Shown here in pieces: positions 11,401 through 22,389 of a stretch of DNA of 64,000 nucleotides (its first letter is position 1; every line of letters starts with the position of its first letter). The stretch spans positions 18,204,001 through 18,268,000 of the forward strand of contig JAQISU010000081.1 of NCBI GenBank assembly GCA_029339505.1, given 5' to 3'. Source of the stretch: Unio delphinus. Taxonomy: Eukaryota; Mollusca; Bivalvia; Unionida; Unionidae. The position numbers and the translations under genes are program-made. The notes below the pieces were generated by a model, which searched no databases, was not told the DNA's origin, and was given only the letters and a program-made list of their open reading frames with translations.

Positions 11401-12319
11401 AACTCTTAAGACACGTAACAATATTTATTCAATAAAATATTTTCTCTAAAGTAGTTCTTTTGGGGCACATACCAGGTATACTGCATGATATATTTTGTTT
11501 TGTTCCTTTTTTAAATTTAATCATGGTAATTAAATTTTAATATATGGTAGAGCAATGTCAGGTCTTTACTGGCTGATGTTTTTTTTTGTTGAAAAAATAG
11601 CTATACAATTTTGTTTGCAGAGAAAATTACACAGCATTCACAGTGATAATTCATGGAATTGAACTATTTTGTGACATTGTTTTAATTAATTTTTTTTATA
11701 ATACTATAGTACTACTGTAGGGGTTTAACAAATCTGAAATTTACGTGAATATTGTTCAATCTTAACATTCTGTTTACTGAAGAACAAAACTTTGTAGTGT
11801 GATATTACTTATTTTGTCACAGCAGTATTCACAAGTGACAAAATAGAATATGGCATCTGTGGATTGCATATGATATATCTATCTATGTACATATTTGGTG
11901 TTTGTTTTTGAGAAATGAAAATTGTCAGACATAATCATTATGTAATAATCAGGAGTTCTCTATGAAAAATCAGTAGATATTATGAGATCAGGAGTTCGGT
12001 GTGAACATATCTCCAAACTTGGTGTGGGGGGGGGGGGGGGTCTCCCGGCTTGAGATTTGACAGATACGAACTGTTGGGGCTTATGGAATTTCAATCAGGA
12101 CTTGCAAGTTTATATTAAGGCAGCAGCATTGGACCTGTGCCTAAAAAAAAAAGTTCTTTAGGCACTGCCCATTGAAGGATGCTTGTTTCACATAATTATA
12201 ACCCTTTTACTACCCCATAGGATTACTTTTCAACTTGAAGTTTCCTAAGCAAAGATTAGATTTTAATTAAATGGAAGATCTGCTTAAAATATAATTTATC
12301 TTCATATAAACTTGAAGTT
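8421..12319. other. Intergenic spacer without recognised gene
   Basis: No frame here looks like a protein. Repeat traces include 10023-10090 and 12246-12290, which share the block GATTAGATTTTAAT and following bases. A block at 10640-11095 has the reworked look of an old repeat, and there is a guanine run near 12026-12040. A 5' exon of the mTERF gene could lie here, but none can be pointed to. Confidence 0.5.
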
Positions 12320-12648
12320 ACATAAGCAAACATTGTATGCATATTAAAGCCTTTTGATACATAAGCAAACATTGTATGCATATTAAAGCCTTTTGATACA
12401 TAAGCAAACATTGTATGCATATTAAAGCCTTTTGATACATAAGCAAACATTGTATGCATATTAAAGCCTTTTGATACATAAGCAAACATTGTATGCATAT
12501 TAAAGCCTTTTGATACATAAGCAAACATTGTATGCATATTAAAGCCTTTTGATACATAAGCAAACATTGTATGCATATTAAAGCCTTTTGATACATAAGC
12601 AAACATTGTATGCATATTAAAGCCTTTTGATACATATGCATATATTGT
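12320..12648. repeat. 39-bp minisatellite, eight identical copies
   Basis: The unit begins ACATAAGCAAACATTG and ends AGCCTTTTGAT, and repeats at exactly 39 bp from 12320. Eight full copies show no base difference by eye, and a ninth degrades after ACATATGCA. The period is a multiple of three with no stop in two minus frames, so it yields long artificial frames of 13-residue repeats; these are not genes. Confidence 0.97.
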
Positions 12649-12908
12649 TTAGTCAAGATTTAAATGTCTGGTGGAGAGTGTTGTACTTTAGCCTTAACTA
12701 CAATGAATAAGGACAGATACATTTCTGTAGCATAATAGGTTATGACTCCTTAGCTTTCAAACTAATCACAAGGCCATCATCAGAGGAATGATTTCTGATC
12801 TGGAGCCATGTGATCAACTAAATGTTGACCATGTAGCCAAATTCTTCTGTAAAATGAAATAAGTTATCCATTTTGATTTCAACTGTTTGTCTACATGTTG
12901 TGATTTGC

Positions 12909-13209
12909 TACAGTCTGATTAAAATTAGATATCCACTGTCGTACATGTGGCACAGGGGTAATGTTCTAGTGACCTTTGAATTAGCCAATGGAAATGCAGT
13001 TTTCAGAAAGTGAATCAGATCATTTGGCACACATTGATGCTCTCCAGCCAAACTGCTCTGTCTCCCAAATGTAAAGATATAATACTTCATCTGATTGGCT
13101 GATAAAATTATCAGTTATGGTAATAGTACGTCACAAGAACATGACCCATAAGTAGTCACTGTCAGATCTTTACATAGGACATTGGAGATCTGATTTTAAT
13201 CAGATTGTA
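12909..13209. mobile_element. Tc1/mariner-like MITE, 297 bp, TA duplication
   Basis: The element 12911-13207 starts CAGTCTGATTAAAATTAGAT and its right end in reverse complement starts CAATCTGATTAAAATCAGAT. The dinucleotide TA lies on each side (12909-12910 and 13208-13209). TA duplication and CAGT-type termini are typical of Tc1/mariner elements. No transposase is present. Related pieces occur at 1022-1317 and 44041-44139. Confidence 0.75.
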
Positions 13210-13404
13210 GTCTGCTGTGCATATTAATTAACTGGTTTTCCCATCTTCTTCATATGGTAGGGTTGGAGTTGAGAATGGATGTGGGATTGCGGTAAGATAT
13301 CGAAAAGTACAAGTGCAATAAATAGATAAACGAATAAATGTATATGTCACAAGTTATTCACAACATGTGACATTTGTATTTAAGTGAGTTTCTGGATATC
13401 AAAT

Positions 13405-13677
13405 TCAAATAAAGACAATTTAAGATTGCACTCATCGCATGAATTCAAACTTGTGGTTTAACAGCACATCAGCACAATAATGGTTATATCCTACATCATG
13501 CTAATTAGAAGTTAAGATCTGAAAATGTCAATATAATTATTCAAATAAAGACAATTTAAGATTGCACTCATCACATGAATTCAAACATGTGGTTTAACAG
13601 CATATCAGCACAATAATTGTTATATCATACATCGTGCTAATCAGAAGTTATGACCTGAAAATGTCAACATAATTATT
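13405..13677. repeat. Tandem duplication of a 136-bp unit
   Basis: Two units start TCAAATAAAGACAATTTAAG at 13405 and 13541, and stay similar through CACATCAGCACAATAA and AAAATGTCAAYATAATTATT. About a dozen substitutions separate them. A weaker relative of the unit is visible near 25430-25530. Confidence 0.85.
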
Positions 13678-13837
13678 GCAAAATAAATGAGAAAAATAAA
13701 ACCTTGCAGGTGTATGTCATTATGTAGTCTTACAAGATGAAAGATAGATGGTCTAGATGTTCATATGTTTTAAATGGTGTATAGAAGAATATAAAGATGA
13801 AAATGTTAAACATCATATTATTGTTTGTAAATCAAGT

Positions 13838-13968
13838 CAAACTGCAAGGTGCACAGACCCAGATCTACTGTTGCATGATGCACAGTAAATACTGGTCTGT
13901 GCTACAGGAGTAATCAGTAGAACAAACAACATATGACAGCAGATCAGGGTCTGTGTATAGACAATACG
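13838..13968. mobile_element. Inverted-repeat element (family of 54919-55078)
   Basis: Starts AAACTGCAAGGTGCACAGAC, has CCAGATCTACT inside, and ends near CAGCAGATCAGGGTCTGTG. This is the pattern of the better-preserved copy at 54919-55078. Confidence 0.5.
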
Positions 13969-14354
13969 TAAGACTATATAATACAAATAATATTGCTGTG
14001 TATTATTATTAGGTCATGTTATGTCTTACATTATTTATGATGATGTGACTTAAAGCAGTAATAGCAATAATAGTAATATGTGATGAATGCCACCTAATCC
14101 TGTATAGTTATGTTTCCTCTGCCTGGACTAGTTATAAAACTGACATGGCATGAAAAGTTACTCAACAGATCTAAATACACTAAAATTTAATTGAGCTGAA
14201 TACTAATTCTGGTATATAAATTTAGCAATTGGAAAAAAGAAAGAATTCTTTGTCATCATATATTCATCTGCATCTCTACATCAGGAGCAGAAAACAGTAA
14301 GATTAGTAATTACTGATAGTATTCATGTACTAGGGCCAGCACTACCATCATATG

Positions 14355-14572
14355 GGGGTCCTCAAGTGGCCTAGTGGTCTAAAGTATTCTCCATTATGGA
14401 TCATTGCCATCCCACCTCTGTCTGCATGGATTCGAGTCGCAGATTCGGCCAGTATGGGTATGTGAGAAAGCTTGCTAGTAGCTTCTGGAGGGACAGTGGT
14501 TCTTTCCTCTATGTATAGCCTATCATGTGCTGAAAAATGGCATTAAACCCTATAATAACATCAACCATCCTC
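14355..14572 (+). mobile_element. tRNA-derived SINE, family A
   Basis: The head AGTGGCCTAGTGGTCTAAAG resembles a polymerase III A box, and GGATTCGAGTC about 60 bases later a B box. The body has GTGAGAAAGCTTGCTAGTAGC. The tail reads TGCTGAAAAATGGCATTAAA and then an A-rich run. The same structure recurs at 19647, 34896, 48094 and 52892. Confidence 0.8.
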
Positions 14573-14879
14573 TGCATGTCATGACAGGTTAGCCAATCAC
14601 ATCTTGTCTCAGTGCCATTTAATTTGCCGAGTAACACTAGCTAGGAAAATTGTCAAAAGCACATGTTAATAAACTACTGCAGCATTACACAAAACATTTT
14701 ACACCCTTAACGAATACTTGAAAATTCTATGCAAATAATTTTAATAACGAGTTGGCCCATTGTCATTTGTAAATTATTTTACAAAACTGAAATTTATAGC
14801 CAGTCAAGGACAGCAAAGAGACTTCTGATTTATAGTTTTGAAATTGTCTAACGAGAGCCTTTGTTTGTTTGTTTGATTA

Positions 14880-14880
<1 letters not shown>

Positions 14881-14925
<45 letters not shown>

Positions 14926-15030
14926 GTGTATGTGTGTATATGTATATGGGTGTATATATATATGTATATATAAGTATGTGTATGTGTATTTACTTGTGAG
15001 TATATATGTGGGTATGTATATGTATGCATA

Positions 15031-15068
<38 letters not shown>
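14881..15068. repeat. (TA)n and TA/TG-rich microsatellite tract
   Basis: Pure TA runs at 14881-14922 and 15034-15068 flank a TATG- and TGTG-rich stretch. The plus-strand frame of tyrosine and isoleucine across it is an artefact. Confidence 0.95.
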
Positions 15069-15074
<6 letters not shown>

Positions 15075-15195
15075 GTAGTTATATGTATTACTGTTAGTCT
15101 CTACATTATAATCTCGCTCTCAGTTTTCATTAGAGACTCGTGTATCATTTTGATCCAGTTATACATATGATATTTGTATAATAAAGAATATAAAT

Positions 15196-15319
15196 TATGA
15201 TGTTATGTCAATTACGTAATTATTGATATATAGACATCATCCGCTTCTTTCAAAAGCATGACGTTGTGTTAATGACGTAATTGTTTATAACTTTATAGAC
15301 GTCATCAGTTTCTTTCAAT
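15196..15319. repeat. Two tandem 62-bp units upstream of hammerhead-like motif
   Basis: ATGATGTTATGTCAATTACG at 15196 and ATGACGTTGTGTTAATGACG at 15258 open two similar units, which continue with TAGACATCAT and TAGACGTCAT and with TTTCTTTCAA. The second runs straight into the motif at 15320-15361. Paired units before a self-cleaving motif recall the tandem ends of Penelope-like retroelements; that link is an inference. Confidence 0.6.
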
Positions 15320-15361
15320 TTTGTGCCTGAAGAAGCATAAATGCGAAACTAGTCGCACAAA
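15320..15361 (+). ncRNA. Hammerhead-ribozyme-like motif (type I layout)
   Basis: The core CTGAAGA at 15327-15333 fits the hammerhead consensus CUGANGA. Stem II is GCAT (15335-15338) with ATGC (15341-15344), followed by GAAAC (15345-15349). Stem III is the minimal A-U and C-G pair in GAAAC-TA-GTC, with the expected cleavage C at 15354. Stem I pairs TTTGTGC (15320-15326) with GCACAAA (15355-15361), seven pairs. The one departure is an extra A at 15334 between the core and stem II, which may weaken or abolish activity. Known active relatives occur in Penelope-like elements and molluscan retrozymes. Confidence 0.45.
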
Positions 15362-15390
15362 TTTATCGGCATTTGTGTTGTTTTTTTATC

Positions 15391-15394
<4 letters not shown>

Positions 15395-15424
<30 letters not shown>
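15395..15424. repeat. (TA)n microsatellite beside mTERF acceptor
   Basis: A pure TA run ends about 26 bases before the splice acceptor of the mTERF exon. It falsely extends the reading frame upstream to 15373. Confidence 0.9.
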
Positions 15425-15428
<4 letters not shown>

Positions 15429-15450
15429 CATTTCCCATCTTAAATTTCAG

Positions 15451-16644
15451 ATGAACATCACTAGAATGCTTCTGGACAGGGATTCATGGTGCAAAATGAA
15501 GAGAGTATATCAATTTATCCTTAGAACGAGCAGAAGCAATTCAGTGCAATTTATTCTAGGAAATTTCAAAGGGAGTGATTCATTTCACAGTCAGTCACAA
15601 TTGACATCTTGCTTGCATGAAAATATTGTACAACATTTAAACCAAAAAGGTTTCTTAAAAAATAAGCTTTTCTTCAACCAAATATCAGTTTTGTCTTCAA
15701 AAACAGCAGTTCAAAATCTTCACCCAAATTTTAAATGGATTGAAAATGTTCGTTACTGCCACAGTGCAACAAAAAATTTGGAATCTACTGCAGTCATTGC
15801 TGCTGATGAAATTGAAGATTTAAAAACATTTGCTAGGATGATTGTTTCTGAAGCCTCACAAAAAGATGTAATGGCCCAGTCAGTACCAGTGAACAGCATT
15901 ATAAAACAAATAGAGACATTTCTTAAGTTAGGTTTCACTAGAGATCAGATTCAGAATGTATTTATAACCAATCCAGAATTGTTAAGGAAGCCTGATTTAC
16001 ATGTTATTGCACAACATTTATTTGAATATGGTTTTACACAGCACCATATTGCACAAATCATTTCAAAAGTGACAAATATGGAAATTTTATCCATCAGCAA
16101 GATTACAGAGGTTACGAACACAATGCGAGAGTTTGGCTTTAATGAGAAGAGCATTCTTAAGGCTTTATCAAGCTATCCAGACATTTTTAATATGAATTCA
16201 CAAGCAGTACTGACAAGAGTGGAAACTTTAAAGAAGTGGTTTAAGACCAGTGATATTGTTTCCTTGACAAAGAGGTATCCAGATATTTTATTTGAAGACA
16301 TGGAAGTGCTGCAGGAAAAGTTTGATTATGTGTATCATAGAATGGGAGTTTCCCAGGATCAGATGAAGCATACAGAGCTGTTTAGCTTCCCCCTTGAACA
16401 TATCCAGGCCAGACACATTTATTTAGAAAGAGCTGGTTTCTTCATAAAACCAAAACATAGGCAGGGGGAAAAAAATTCAAATCCTCTACTGAAAGATATT
16501 ATCAATACACCAGATGTAGTATTTGCAAGGCGTTTTGGTGGTTTAAGTATAGAAGAATATAGAACCTTCTACAGTTTATTCCTCCAGGAAAAAGAGCATG
16601 GTTTATTTGATGATGAAGCTGAGGAAATAGAGGATGACAATTGA
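15451..16644 (+). CDS. MTERF4: mTERF domain-containing mitochondrial protein (MTERF4-like)
   Basis: A single long exon encodes 397 residues. I start at ATG 15451 because it follows a good acceptor (CCATCTTAAATTTCAG); the open frame before it is only a TA microsatellite. The first 40 residues are basic, serine-rich and free of acid runs after residue 10, as expected for a mitochondrial presequence. Residues 151-345 hold successive mTERF repeats, each an LxxxGF helix pair with a proline: FLKLGFTRDQIQNVFITNPE, MREFGFNEKSILKALSSYPD, and KKWFKTSDIVSLTKRYPDIL. The protein ends in an acidic tail (DDEAEEIEDDN), which points to MTERF4. Known MTERF4 works with the methyltransferase NSUN4 in mitochondrial large-subunit assembly. 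Another mTERF paralogue remains possible. An upstream exon must exist if the acceptor is used. Confidence 0.88.
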   Translation: MNITRMLLDRDSWCKMKRVYQFILRTSRSNSVQFILGNFKGSDSFHSQSQLTSCLHENIVQHLNQKGFLKNKLFFNQISVLSSKTAVQNLHPNFKWIENVRYCHSATKNLESTAVIAADEIEDLKTFARMIVSEASQKDVMAQSVPVNSIIKQIETFLKLGFTRDQIQNVFITNPELLRKPDLHVIAQHLFEYGFTQHHIAQIISKVTNMEILSISKITEVTNTMREFGFNEKSILKALSSYPDIFNMNSQAVLTRVETLKKWFKTSDIVSLTKRYPDILFEDMEVLQEKFDYVYHRMGVSQDQMKHTELFSFPLEHIQARHIYLERAGFFIKPKHRQGEKNSNPLLKDIINTPDVVFARRFGGLSIEEYRTFYSLFLQEKEHGLFDDEAEEIEDDN

Positions 16645-16800
16645 CACAAACCTTATAAGTGAAATTAAACTCCAGATGGAGTTAATTTGAGTGACAGCTA
16701 TAGATGAAAAAAGGAATTTTTCAGTCTGAATAAGTGTGTGTGGAGTTCATGATAGTAAGAACCCAAAGATTGATTGTTTTATTCTGAGTCTTACAACATT

Positions 16801-16950
16801 GCTCATTAACTCTGGACACTATTTTTCAGTATAGTTCAGGTAATAATTTTACCCCTAAACCTGGGCATTATTTCTCAGTATAGTTCAGGTAATAATTTTA
16901 CCCCTAAACCTGGGCATTATTTTTCAGTAAAGTTCAGGTAATAATTTTAC
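16801..16950 (+). repeat. Three 52-bp tandem units in mTERF 3' UTR
   Basis: CAGTATAGTTCAGGTAATAA and ACCCCTAAACCTGGGCATTA repeat with a 52-bp period three times just after the stop codon. They lie in the likely 3' untranslated region, before the first AATAAA. Confidence 0.85.
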
Positions 16951-17031
16951 GTTTGTTTGTGCTAGTAACATCAGTAGATTTAAGAAGAAAGCAGGCAAGG
17001 AAGGTCAAGTTTATCAATCTTCTGTGTTCAT

Positions 17032-17037
17032 AATAAA
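17032..17037 (+). terminator. Candidate polyadenylation signal of mTERF gene
   Basis: The first AATAAA after the stop codon, about 390 bases downstream, followed by a T-rich stretch (TGTTTTTCTAATAC). Later hexamers exist, so the true end is uncertain. Confidence 0.4.
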
Positions 17038-17040
17038 TGT

Positions 17041-18400
17041 TTTTCTAATACTGGAGAGAAAAGTTACTACAGTACTTCGACTGCCTCTTATTTTACAAAG
17101 GTATCTACGAAATTCTAAACACAACCAGAGCTGGAAGAAACCCTGTCAAGTAACCCAGGACGTTCTGCTATAATTATGGAATGAAAGTAAATCTATCTAA
17201 AAACAAAACCAGTGGTTTTCAGAAGAGGAGGGCAGATAAAGATTAAACTTGTGCGTTGTAATAAGGACATTGTTGAAAGATTTATAAAAAATTTTTTTTA
17301 CAGATTATATTTTCCTCTGCTTGAAATGGTGCAAAACCTATCGTATGTTATGTAATAAAAGAAACCAGACCAGAGCTTTTGAAGTATTTTGTTGTAGAAT
17401 CTCATTGTACAGATGTCAAAATATTGCTCTTGATTATACTGTTTTAACGAGTTATATGCTTTTGGATTATGGGAATATGACTGTTATTTGTATTGAAAAT
17501 GTTAAACTGTTTTGTTAAATATATCTTTTGATTGAACAAAAATACTTTAAATGCTTTTGTATTGCGAGCGTTGGATCACTATCAATTCATGTTAATTGTA
17601 CAGTGAGAGGTATCAAGCTTTGTTTAAAAGTTATAAATATGGATGAATGTAGAAATCCATTTGTATGTTATAAAATGTTGAATTGGTTTTGATAATATAG
17701 AAATAATAACAAGTACTTTTCATGCAAATGATCTTTTTTAGTCCAGGATTTAGTGAGGTATTGTTAGATCAGGATAGGGAGTTGATGAAGTAATGTTTAT
17801 GTAGGGTGAGATACAATAGTCAATTTTGCATTGTCAGAGGTGGCAACAGTGGTAAATGTTTGCATTGTTGTTTCTGAAAATCAGAAATAATGGTTATATT
17901 AACAAGATTATGGACATGTATCAAACACTAAACTTGATTTTACACATTGTGAAAGACAAATTAGAGTGCGTAGCTTTCCAGAGTTTGTATCAAGGTATGA
18001 ATATCAAAGATTCTATACAAAAATGTAAAGACAAATTTGAATTCAGAAAACTGTTTGATATCATACATGCTTTTTACAGTTAGAGGTCCTCTTTTTCTTC
18101 TTAGAGATAGAAGGAATGCATTAAGGAAGGGGAGATGTTGTAGATTGTTGTGTTTTTGATGGTATTATTATTATTTGGACCATAAATTAAGATGTGGCGG
18201 CCCAGTAGCAATATATTATGTTTATCTTTGATATGGTGGCATGTTATGCTTTCTTCTACTTTTTGTACCTATTTTTGAAGTGATAAACAGCTGTATAAGA
18301 AGAAAGTTTCATTTCCATAAGAAGAAATACTCCTTTGTTAACTAGTATTTGAAAAACAAATCTCTGGGACTGTACAAACCATGACAAATATTGAGAATTG
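17041..18400. other. 3' flank of mTERF gene, no gene recognised
   Basis: AT-rich sequence with short frames only (17321, 17856), none resembling a protein family. Confidence 0.5.
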
Positions 18401-18409
18401 ATGTCAAAA

Positions 18410-18985
18410 TTTGAGACATAATAAAGCAGTTGTTCTGGACAGTTCAGAGAGTTCTGGCTTCAAGGACCTTCAGTTTAAGGTCTCCAACTTGGGTGCAACA
18501 ATTTGATAGTCATAAAGATGCTGCTGAGGACAGTTTGACAAGTCCTGGAATCCCAGACTTGAAGTTTCTGATTCCAGACTCTGTTGTTAGTGTTTGAGAC
18601 ATCATAAAGCAGCTGCTTCAAACAGTTTAAAGATTTCTGGCTTCAAAGACTATGAGTTTCTGGTCCCCAACTTTGGTGTTAGAAATGTGAGACATCATAA
18701 AACTGCAGCTAAGAACACTGAGGAGCTTGGAGAGTTTAGACTTTGGACTTCACGTTTCCGGTCACCAATTCATGTGTCACAATTTCAGACATCATCAAGC
18801 TGCTGTTCAGAACAGTTTGGAAGTTATGGTTTCAAGGACTTTGTTTCTGGTCCCTGTGAAACAGTTTGAGACATCATAAGGCTGCTGCTCATGACAGTTT
18901 GATGAGACATCATAAACCAGCTGTTCAGTATGGTTTGGAGAGTTCTGGCTTCAAGTTTCTGGTCCCATCTCTCACTCAATCTACT
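18410..18985. repeat. Diverged tandem repeat, units of about 90-100 bp
   Basis: GAGACATCATAAAGCAGCTG, GAACAGTTTGGAGAGTTCTG and TTTCTGGTCCC-like blocks recur about six times with many changes and unequal lengths. It is an old minisatellite. The frames inside it are not genes. Confidence 0.75.
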
Positions 18986-19646
18986 TTCTTCCCGTCCTGT
19001 AGCATGTTGACCCAAATTGATTTAAGTTGTATTGCAATTTATAAGCACAATGGATTCTTTTTAAACAGATTTATGTTGTCCATTTTTGTGACTTGCCAGT
19101 GATGACATTTTGACTTTTTATTTTTTTGCCTCTTGTGAGAGAGGGGTACTATTTTGTATATTGGTAGATCATGTCTTGATAAATCCTCAAAATCCATAAT
19201 AATTAATAAAACTGAATTTGTTTTCTACTGTGTTTCCCTTTTGTCATGCAGATCTTTGATTTTGACAATGAAAGGTACAACATTTGATTATCTTTTATTC
19301 TTCCTTAAACATTTTAAGCAGAAAATTCTAGTTCTTGCACACAGTTGAGTACTAAAGTACGCAATTATGATTTTCAAAGACATTAAAGAAAAACTTTTTA
19401 TGAGGCTCAACATAAAGACTATCATAGTAACTTGATCAAACCATAAGTTATCTCCCCTGATGCCCTAACTACACAAAAATACAAAAGCAATCTACACCCA
19501 CAATGTTACTAAGATGTGCTAGTGTCAGAGGATAGTCATATGGGATGGAAGACTTGATGCTAAAACTGAAACCAAGCAAAACTATTATACTGCTATATAT
19601 GTCTGAGATTTTGACAAGCTCCATTGATGTGACAAGTGCATCCATG

Positions 19647-19880
19647 TCCATTGTGGCCCAGGGGTCTAAAATGTTCACTTTTACTGATCACTGCCATTTC
19701 ACCTGTCCACATGAGCTTGAGTCTTGGGTTTGGCCAATGTGAGAAAGCTTGCCAGTAGCCTTCCATGGGTCAGTGGTTTTTACCAGGGTTTTCTTCTATT
19801 AGTCACCATTTATACTGACCACTATGTTATATCTAATCTTGCACTGAACTATGGCATTAACCCAAAACAACATCCATGTC
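19647..19880 (+). mobile_element. tRNA-derived SINE, family A (degraded)
   Basis: GTGGCCCAGGGGTCTAAAAT, then GATCACTGCCATTTCACC, GTGAGAAAGCTTGCCAGTAG and TGGCATTAA follow the family A body in order. The A and B boxes are damaged (GAGCTTGAGTC for the B box). Confidence 0.65.
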
Positions 19881-20299
19881 AACATCCATTGTCCATTATC
19901 CTATCCACTGACCAAGTGTATGGTTTGTTTCATCACTTGTGTGGCAAACAAACCAATCACAATTATTACACTACCTATGCACTCAAATGAAGTTTTCAGT
20001 CAGGCCAGTTTTATTGAAATATTAACTATATACTTTGTATATGGAATTCTTTTTCTGTGAGATTAAAATAGTTGTGCTGGAATAGGATTAGTGATCACTT
20101 CAATACTGTGTACGAGATATTGTTTCACACACACACACATAAATTCACAGATGATGCATATAGTATTTTGAAAGAATTTATGAGTATATCTAATGTGAGA
20201 ATCATATTACCTGAATATTGGAGTGTTTCTAACATTACAGAAAGGATTAAATCACATGCAAATTGGTTTAAAAGGCTCGTGAGTAAGTAAGTGTGTGGT

Positions 20300-20545
20300 T
20301 TGGATTTTTAACAAGGCTTTAAAATCTCTTCATCATGCCACAGAACTGTAGCATCATGTCCCACGCAGTTACATTATCTTGACACCAGGCCAACCAGTCC
20401 TAATACTAACCTCTTAATGCTGAGCAACTAACGAGGCAGCTGGTAGTACTATTTTTTATAAGCTTTAGGTATGAATCATCTGGGGTTCAAACCTCCCTTA
20501 TCCATGGCAGACCTTCTAACCAATAGACCACTGGAGCAGTCAAAA
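20300..20545 (-). mobile_element. tRNA-derived SINE, family B (degraded)
   Basis: On the minus strand a head like GTGGTCTATTGGTTAGAAGG precedes GGTTTGAACCCC, matching A and B boxes. The body shares GAGGCAGCTGGTAGTA and GACACCAGGCCAACCAGTCC (plus strand) with the copies at 20628 and 62588. Confidence 0.65.
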
Positions 20546-20627
20546 GATGTATGATTTTTTAGATACATATTCTGATAAATTTTTTGACTTGGGAATTATA
20601 TTGGAAGCACTATGATGTGTGTATGTG

Positions 20628-20925
20628 TGATTTGGATTTTTAATGTAGCATTAACAATTTTTCAGTCATATCGCTACAATGTCTGCAATGTGACAGTTTA
20701 TAGTGATGTCTAGCACCGGGGCAACATGCTGCAGACATGTAGCACCATATCCAATAATCCTGACATCTGGCTGACCAGTTTGAACACTAATCTCTTAATG
20801 CTGAGCACCAAGCGAGGCAGCTGTTAGTAACATTTTTGTAAGTCTTTGTTTGGGGATCAAACCTGTGTTTGACCTTCCGCATCCAAGGTGGACACTTTAA
20901 CCACTAAGCCACCAGTGCCAAAAAG
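20628..20925 (-). mobile_element. tRNA-derived SINE, family B
   Basis: On the minus strand the head reads GGTGGCTTAGTGGTTAAAGT, then GCGGAAGGTCAAACACAGG and TTTGATCCCC. The plus-strand tail is TGATTTGGATTTTTAATG followed by TTTTTCAGTCATATCGCTAC. Two copies stand head to tail within 600 bp here. Confidence 0.75.
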
Positions 20926-21689
20926 TATATTCTCAATAGGTTTACCTCCAATTTTCAGGTTAATTTTTTTTATACATCTGTGCCAGCTTTTTAGATAAAT
21001 ATTGTCTTTTAAACTGTTGTGCAGGAATAGAAAGAAAGAAGGATTCAGGATTTATCTATTTGATTTACTCTTGATTTCTTTTTAAAAGTTGTTTAGAAAG
21101 TGGAACTATATCTTGAAATGTAGGATCAAATGAAATTAGGAAATCTGAAGGCAATATACAGTGATCCATTGTTTTAAATGGTGCCCTTTTCATAATCATC
21201 GATTCATGGCATCAAGAATAAATATTACACAAGATTCCAAAGAATTGTCTTGCCTGCTCCACTGCCTGATACATATACATACGTGTTTTTACTTTTAAAT
21301 GACATTGATCTTACCTGCCCATCAGAGGGAAGGTTGAATTGCTTGAATATTACAGGAGAGTGCTTATTCTAAAGTCAAAACCTAATTTCAGAAAACTTGG
21401 AATTCCAAATAATGTGATGTGTGGATATGAAAGGGAAGACTTCCGTTTCGTACAGTCTAGATGTACAGCTTTCCATCCCAGATTTGGGACTGTGACGATC
21501 CAGAATTGTTTTTAATGAAACTTTAACCAAGATTTGCAAATATCTTTACCTTCTCTGAGGCTCACAAATGTGTGTTGGCTTTCTCTGAGGCTCACAGGGG
21601 TGAGGTGGGGGGCTGTAAGAATGCATGAAATTATGAAAGGTCATAGCTTCGTGATAATACAGTCCATGTCATTTATCCCATGCTTTTAT

Positions 21690-22015
21690 GCCAGGCCAAA
21701 CATGAGGATTACTTAAACACCAGCTTCTATATTAGACATATATACATGATGATTACTTTATACTCATGCTTCTATGCCAGATAGACATAAGGATTACTTT
21801 ATACCTATGATTATGTGCCAGACTGAGATATGAGGACTACTTTTTACCCATGCTTGTGCCATATAGACATGAGGATTACTTTATACTCATTCTTCTGTGC
21901 TAGATAAAAATGAGGATTACTTTATACTCATTCTTCTGTGCTAGATAGAAATGAGGATTACTTTATACTCATTCTTCTGTGCCAGATAGATATAAGGATT
22001 ATTTTATACCACTAT
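21690..22015. repeat. Diverged tandem repeat, units near 40-45 bp
   Basis: GAGGATTACTTTATACTCAT and TTCTGTGCCAGATAGACAT-like blocks repeat about seven times, ending just before a TC microsatellite. Confidence 0.8.
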
Positions 22016-22057
22016 TTTTTATAGAGGTGGGAGTATAATAAAAAGATAAATTTAAAA

Positions 22058-22061
<4 letters not shown>

Positions 22062-22109
<48 letters not shown>
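22062..22109. repeat. (TC)n microsatellite
   Basis: An uninterrupted TC run of about 48 bases. Confidence 0.97.
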
Positions 22110-22111
<2 letters not shown>

Positions 22112-22389
22112 GTTACTTATGAAACTGATATAAAAACATTTTTTTAATCTGGAATACATTTACACATAAAACATTACATTCTGCAAGTTAAAATTATATT
22201 GCCATTCTCAAATTTTTTAAATACAAACATTAAAAAATGTGTAAACCTTTCAAAGCACAATAATAACTTTGAGAAATGTAAATTAAACAATGCCTAATCC
22301 ATACACAAAGTTAAAAATTATCCAACAATCACAATAATGTCAATCTTTAAAAACAATCTACAAATATGGTAATAGTAAAGTTACATTGT

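Noticed and set aside
12256..12656. Two overlapping minus-strand frames of about 115 residues with 13-residue repeats
   Set aside because: They are produced by the 39-bp minisatellite alone, with no unique coding flank or splice context.
14355..14460. Possible real tRNA genes at SINE heads (14.36, 20.9, 52.7 and 62.9 kb)
   Set aside because: A and B boxes are present but the cloverleaf is incomplete, and each head continues into a conserved SINE body and tail.
15373..15450. Upstream extension of the mTERF protein from ATG at 15373
   Set aside because: The added residues are only the TA microsatellite read as YIYIYI, and a good splice acceptor separates it from the conserved exon.
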